A stretch of 41,480 nt of DNA. Origin: Setaria digitata (lineage: Eukaryota; Nematoda; Chromadorea; Rhabditida; Setariidae). The DNA is taken from NCBI GenBank assembly GCA_003640385.1, contig RCAB01000527.1, forward strand, positions 1 to 41,480, read 5' to 3'. This document shows positions 36,655 to 41,480 of the stretch, in pieces (the stretch's first letter is position 1; the number at the start of each line of letters is the position of its first letter). The notes below the pieces were generated by a model. The model did not search any database. It saw only the letters and a program-made list of their open reading frames with translations, and was not told the origin of the DNA. Both the position numbers and the translations under genes were made by a program.

Positions 36655-39600
36655 GAGTCTTGCACGCATTTATCCAAAGTTAAAAAAACGAAATACGAGA
36701 GTACCACTGTTTCGAATTGGTGATATTGTTGCGGAACGATGGATTATAAGCGTATATGAAGTTTTTAATTCTACAGCTTATTAAAATTGAACTTTTATCT
36801 AAGTATTCTACTTTGGCAAATCTTAGTTTTATAAAAACTATTTTATTTCGGTCAATTTTGCTCAATCCAGCAATGATTTCTGCTAGAATTTTTGAACTGA
36901 TGTTTTTGATTAAGCTGATAATTTGTAGAATATTAAAATGAATTTTTTTTAATGCTATCATTCAGTAGTCACAGCGGAAAAAAAAAAGCGTTATCATTCA
37001 AGTATTAGTAATGCAGCTCATTGCTTTGTACGAGATAAATTTTATAAAAAGACCAAACTATCATAGTATATAGTATTGAAAAGGATTTGGAATGATCGAA
37101 ATAGTCGGCTAATTGTTGTGTTAATTTTAAAATATAAATCAAAATTAACAAAAAAGAAAAAATTAATAACACCTACACAGATAATTAATTAATCATTTTT
37201 CCAGGGACTAATAGGCCGTGGTGGTTATGGGCAAATTTTTTTTGCTTTGGATAAACGAGGTGAAGAATTGCATGGAGTTGCAATAAAAACAGAATTGAAA
37301 ATAAGAAAAGGCCGAATAGCTAAACGAATGATTTTGGAACAAAAAGTTTTTCTCTCTCTTTGCATTCATTCATTTCCTCTCTTCTGAAAAATATTTGTTC
37401 ATAATTGTTATTATATTTTTTCTAATCTCTCTTTCTTTTTTCATTTCATTAATTCATCATTACCTAATTATTATCACTAATATTTTTATTAGGTACTGCT
37501 TCGACTACAAGGACGAGCACATGTGCCACTTCTTTGGGGTAGTGGTTCCACAGATAAAGTTAATTATATAATTATGCAATTGTTATCACAGAATGTTAAT
37601 GATATTCGGAAGCAAAGTCCACTCAAACGCTTTTCACGTCCAACTATGGGTCGTATTGTAATACAGGTTGAACGGATGCTTGAAAATTTTTCACGAATTT
37701 TTAATCATTTAACAAAGCCAACTATTTTTAATATAATTATGCAAACGAATTTATAATATGTGTATTTTTAATTTAAATTTTCATTGCTCTAAAGTGTGAT
37801 AAAAGGGAAATTTTCGAGCAAAGCATTTCGGTCAATTAATTGACCAATGTGAGAATAGAATGATGAATGTTGTTCAATGGCAGTCAACTGTTTCCAAAAA
37901 AAAAAACAATTACTTAGCCAAGATATAAAAGCCTTTAGCTTGAAATATTCCCTAATTTTTCACTGAATCTCTAATGCCATCCAGCAATAATCCATTCTCA
38001 AAAATTATTCCGACTGCGGAGATATATAGATATAAGGGATTTTGCAAAAAAATTTTTAGGAAATTTTAGAAAGGAAGTTTGTATTGAGATTTCATATCAG
38101 TTCAGAAGAGAACATTGCTGCTATTTTTTTTTTTTTTTTGCGTAATTTGTAATCAGAAACGTTGGCTTATAGATTTATTGTGCAATAATAAGCAATATGA
38201 TATAATTAGGTAGACGAAAGGAGGTTAAATTAATTACAATCTTTTACAGGTGATAGCGGGTTTACGAGATTTGCATCAGATTGGTTATATTCACCGGGAT
38301 ATTAAGCCGCATAATTTATGTTTCGGACTTTCTGAAGCGGTAGATTTTATGCTCTTAATAATAATAAATAACCTCTAAAATATCAATCGATAATTGAAAC
38401 TTCTTAATGATTAGGTGATAATTCAATAAGTCTAGAAGTATCATCCATGAAATGTTGAAGTAAACAATTCTAAAATCGTCTAATATAGGTAGAGGAAAAG
38501 AGGTTTAATTAATTACAATCTTTTAAATTGATTGCAATCACTATGTAATTTAGGTTAAACTAATTATAATTATTGTCTTTTTCGATCGATTCAATTTTTC
38601 TTCTTTTATTTGCTTCAATTCCATTTATATATACGTAATTATGAAATTTTTTGAAATAGTTAAGGCGTTTTTCTTTTTCTTTTTTTTTTAAGTTTCAAAT
38701 AACACAGACTAATTTACTAATTTGCGTTATTTTCAAAAAAAAAAAATTCAATCTCCCTCATTTGTTTCTCTTTTAATTCCATGTTTTATAGAAGGCATCA
38801 GTTTTTGTAAGCAATGCTTTAAAAAAAAAATAAATAAACAAAAAAGCGTAGGTATTTTTAAAAAAATTTTTTTACGAGTAACTAATTACTGATATCATCC
38901 TTTTCGATCGATTCAGTTTCTCTTCCTTTATTTACATCAATTTCATTTCTATATTTTGGCGAATTTATCGTGAATTCATAATTTTTATCTTTCTCTATTC
39001 ATTATAAATCACTGTATTATTCTTCTTCATTTATTTCAATTTCATTTTTAAATTTTAGCAGAAATTATTTTTTTTTTTTTTACCAGGAAAAAATCTCTAC
39101 TTCTTTCTTTTAGAGTAAGCATCGCTTAGTAATAGTTGATTATGGTCTAGCACGACGATTTCGTTATCCAAATGGACGAATGCGCCCATTAAGACGTGAA
39201 TGCGGATTTCGTGGTACCACACTTTATGCATCCTTACGGGCACATGAAGGAAAAGATCTTGGTATGAATGTTTCATTTAAGTCAGTTTCGAGAGAAAAAG
39301 AACAAAATTTCATTTGTCAATAAATTTACAACGATTATACTGAACAATTAATATGAATTTGAATAAATTTCTATGTTGCAGTTGACTTCTTCATAGTTCG
39401 AGAGATTTTTTTTTTTTTACTATAATACTATTTTTTTTTAANAATTTGAATAAATTTCTATGTTGCAGTTGACCTCTTCATAGTTCGAGAGATTTTTTTT
39501 TTTTTACTATAATACTATTTTTTTTTAATAAATTTATTTTCCTATACTAAAATATATGTAGCATTAACCAACCAATCAGTAATAAATATATATTATTATT

Positions 39601-40827
39601 CAACTGCATATCAATTTTTTGGTATAGTGAAGATTTAACGTATCAAAATAATTTTATTTTGTGCTATTATTATAACCGATTTCGAATTAAGTTTTGGATT
39701 TTCCCCGGCAAGTAATCCTTATTTTTTGCGATTTTTTTTTTTTTTTTTCATTATTAGGACCATCAGATGACTTGGTAAGTCTGTTTTATACGGCAATTGA
39801 AATGGTTCTTGGATGTGTACCATGGAAGCAAGCAAGGCGAAGCGAAGAAGTAAAAGCATTGAAAGAAGCCATTGTATGTTGAAACTAATAAAGAATTTAA
39901 AAGAATGAAAGGAAAAATTTGATGAAAATTTCTAAATAACAATGTTACTAGGAATTAAGAATTGTTAGAGCAATGAAAAAAAAGATGATATTTTTTGGGA
40001 ATTTTTAAAAAATAATCTGCCTAAATTGTTTCGTGCCTTTTCTTTCGAACAATTAATGCAAAATATATTTTACGTAGTGTACTAATTCAAGCTATAAATC
40101 AAATATACATTAATATTAATTTGTTCAGCCTTTCTTTTTTTCTAAAAAAAAAGAGAAAAAAGGCTTAAATAAACATTCATTTTAGCGGTGGCAAAAAAAA
40201 AAAAGGAATTCATTAATTTTTCATTTCTAGCAAGAAGATGACTTTCAAAGTGTAACAGAAAAAGTTGGCGAAGGTTTGCGTGAATTTGGACGTGCTGTAT
40301 ATTCGATGGATGCAAATGATGAACCTAATTATACAGCATTACAGAATATAATGCTGGTGAATTTTTATATTAATTTCACAAATATTTTAGAGCCTAGACT
40401 TTTTCAAACTAATTAATTTAGATTGAACTGATGGAAGAGTTGGAAAAAAAAAGCCCCGCATAATAAAAACTATCAAAAATCAATTACAATTATTTCTTTT
40501 CTCTTCAGTTGTTGTTAACATTTTTTGAAAATGCTTAGAGTCCAAAAAAAAAAAAAAAAAAAAAAGTGGCCTTAAGGTCACTAATCAGTGCAATCATATA
40601 AATTTTCATATCAAGAAATCATAGTAAAAATGCCCATTACCACGATTAGATTTGTGATCACAATTCCATATATACATATGGCAAATTCGAAATCTGATTT
40701 GACTGCTTACAAAATTCAGGACTTTACGGATCATCGACGTCTGAGTGATCCGTACGACTGGGATAACGATTTTGAAGAAGTGTATCGGGAAAAAGATATC
40801 AATAAAATGATCTCTAAGCGTGAATGA
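36655..40827 (+). CDS. Tau-tubulin-kinase-like protein kinase (CK1 group)
   Basis: Exons in phase: 36655-36751, 37205-37345, 37493-37666, 38250-38339, 39114-39261, 39758-39873, 40231-40356 and 40720-40827 (TGA). Kinase motifs in order: glycine loop GRGGYGQIF, the VAIK lysine, helix-C glutamate in LEQKVLLRLQG, the hydrophobic YIIMQLL hinge, catalytic loop HRDIKPHN, a DYG in place of DFG, then the CK1/TTBK signature FRGTTLYASLRAHEGKDL and DDLVSLFYTAIEMVLG with PWK, and a final DPYDWDNDFE like the end of the TTBK/TTBL domain. It should be an active Ser/Thr kinase of the large nematode TTBK-like subgroup, members of which are often male-germline expressed (family knowledge). The first exon enters in phase 2, so the ATG lies upstream and is unidentified. 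There is little beyond the catalytic domain: about 22 residues follow the YDW motif. Confidence 0.88.
39356..39528. repeat. N-joined direct duplication, about 86 bp
   Basis: 39356-39441 and 39443-39528 are nearly identical (one T/C difference seen) with an N at 39442, inside the kinase intron between exons 39114-39261 and 39758-39873. Confidence 0.9.
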
Positions 40828-41255
40828 TACGTGAAATATAATTTGAGATAAGGGAGCAAATTCTGCATTCAACTGAATGACAATAATAATATCAGTATGA
40901 TAATGTTGTTAGTGACAACGATCTTGTTGTTGATGATACTGATGATAATGTTAGCAAAGAGAAAGATAAGAATAATGGTGCAGTAACGCTTCATGAGCGA
41001 TAAGCTGTTGAGAATATTTCTGTTTATTTGATTTTTGTATACTATTTTGAAGCTTAAGAAGAGCAAAGCACGATAAACTCTACTCCCTTCACTGATGTCA
41101 CATCAATAACACATATTGACAATGGCCTGTCACACACATTCTTCCCTCTTCATGTCAGCTTTTCTGGGCATCCCTTCGCGCGGTGCGTTCGTCTATCATC
41201 TGCGAAGCACTCTCTTCATCCACAGCATGTAATTACAACCATACGTTGGCTGTGA
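40828..41255. other. 3' flank of the kinase gene, no gene seen
   Basis: AT-rich up to about 41060 with GATGATAAT-like repetition, then a sharp change to less AT-rich sequence (41080-41260) containing CTTCGCGCGGTGCGTTCG. I see no splice-bounded coding segment. The composition change may mark the beginning of another repeat-rich domain or gene to the right. Confidence 0.5.
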
Positions 41256-41480
41256 TGCTTCGTGCAGAAGCGGGAAATACGTGCAAGTGCAGGTGTAACT
41301 ATGAAACGTGCATGTGCAAGTGTAATTGTGAAACGTGCAGAAGCGGGAAATACATGCAAGTGCAGGTGTAACTATGAAACGTGCATGTGCAAGTGTAATT
41401 GTGAAACGTGCAGAAGCGGGAAATTCATGCATGTGCAAGTGTAATTGTGAAATGTGCAGAAGCGGGAAATACGTGCATGT
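41256..41480. repeat. Compound 73-bp minisatellite (27+27+19), runs off the edge
   Basis: GCAGAAGCGGGAAAT starts at 41264, 41337, 41410 and 41456, giving spacings of 73, 73 and 46. Each 73-bp unit consists of two diverged 27-bp subunits (ACGTGCAAGTGCAGGTGTAA..., ACGTGCATGTGCAAGTGTAA...) plus a 19-bp subunit. The last copy lost one 27-bp subunit. The plus strand is open with Cys-rich reading (CKCRCNYETCMCKCNCETC) and the minus strand is open too; 73 is not a multiple of three, so successive copies shift frame. I take it as non-coding. Confidence 0.9.

Noticed and set aside
41196..41438. Cys/His/Thr-rich minus-strand ORF over the minisatellite
   Set aside because: The 73-bp period is not a multiple of three and the frame is open only because the repeat lacks stops, so it is unlikely to be a real protein.

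Overview
The window is nuclear DNA from a nematode, most likely a spirurid or filarial-type worm; the nematode assignment is well supported and the lineage is inference. It is very AT-rich and full of A or T runs longer than 10. Its genes are split by many short introns with GT(A/G)A donors and T-rich TTTTCAG acceptors. The proteins include families typical of worms: an OMA/POS-1/MEX-like tandem CCCH-finger protein and a tau-tubulin-kinase-like CK1 kinase. I saw no tRNA, rRNA, CRISPR array or intact transposon.

Layout. (1) 46-3983, plus strand: the C-terminal end of a receptor-type tyrosine kinase that begins outside the window, with two candidate terminal exons. (2) 5925-10667, minus strand: a tandem CCCH zinc-finger protein, tail-to-tail with gene 1; its first exon and the join to its last exons are unresolved. 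(3) 14610-16320, plus strand: a small SH2-domain protein that appears to lack the phosphotyrosine-binding arginine, head-to-head with gene 2 across about 3.9 kb. (4) 18101-29936, plus strand: a homologue of EDRF1 (erythroid differentiation-related factor 1) in at least 30 exons. The reading phase agrees at every junction except across one 1.9-kb interval. (5) 36655-40827, plus strand: a TTBK-like kinase with complete catalytic motifs but no identified first exon.

The genes do not form an operon or an obvious pathway. Two deal with tyrosine phosphorylation (kinase and SH2), one with serine/threonine phosphorylation, one probably with germline or embryonic mRNA control, and one is a TPR-type regulator. 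They are best treated as independent neighbours.

The rest is introns and intergenic DNA with simple repeats: a 37-bp satellite, a TAA microsatellite, TA-cored perfect palindromes, and a compound 73-bp minisatellite running off the right edge. Seven single N bases occur. Six of them separate two nearly identical copies of flanking sequence, which points to unmerged contig ends or haplotypes rather than real duplications. Three exon-like pieces between 30.2 and 34.6 kb, two small ORFs near 17.2 kb and the 24.37-25.02 kb segment inside the EDRF1 gene remain unexplained. I found no convincing new biological system.
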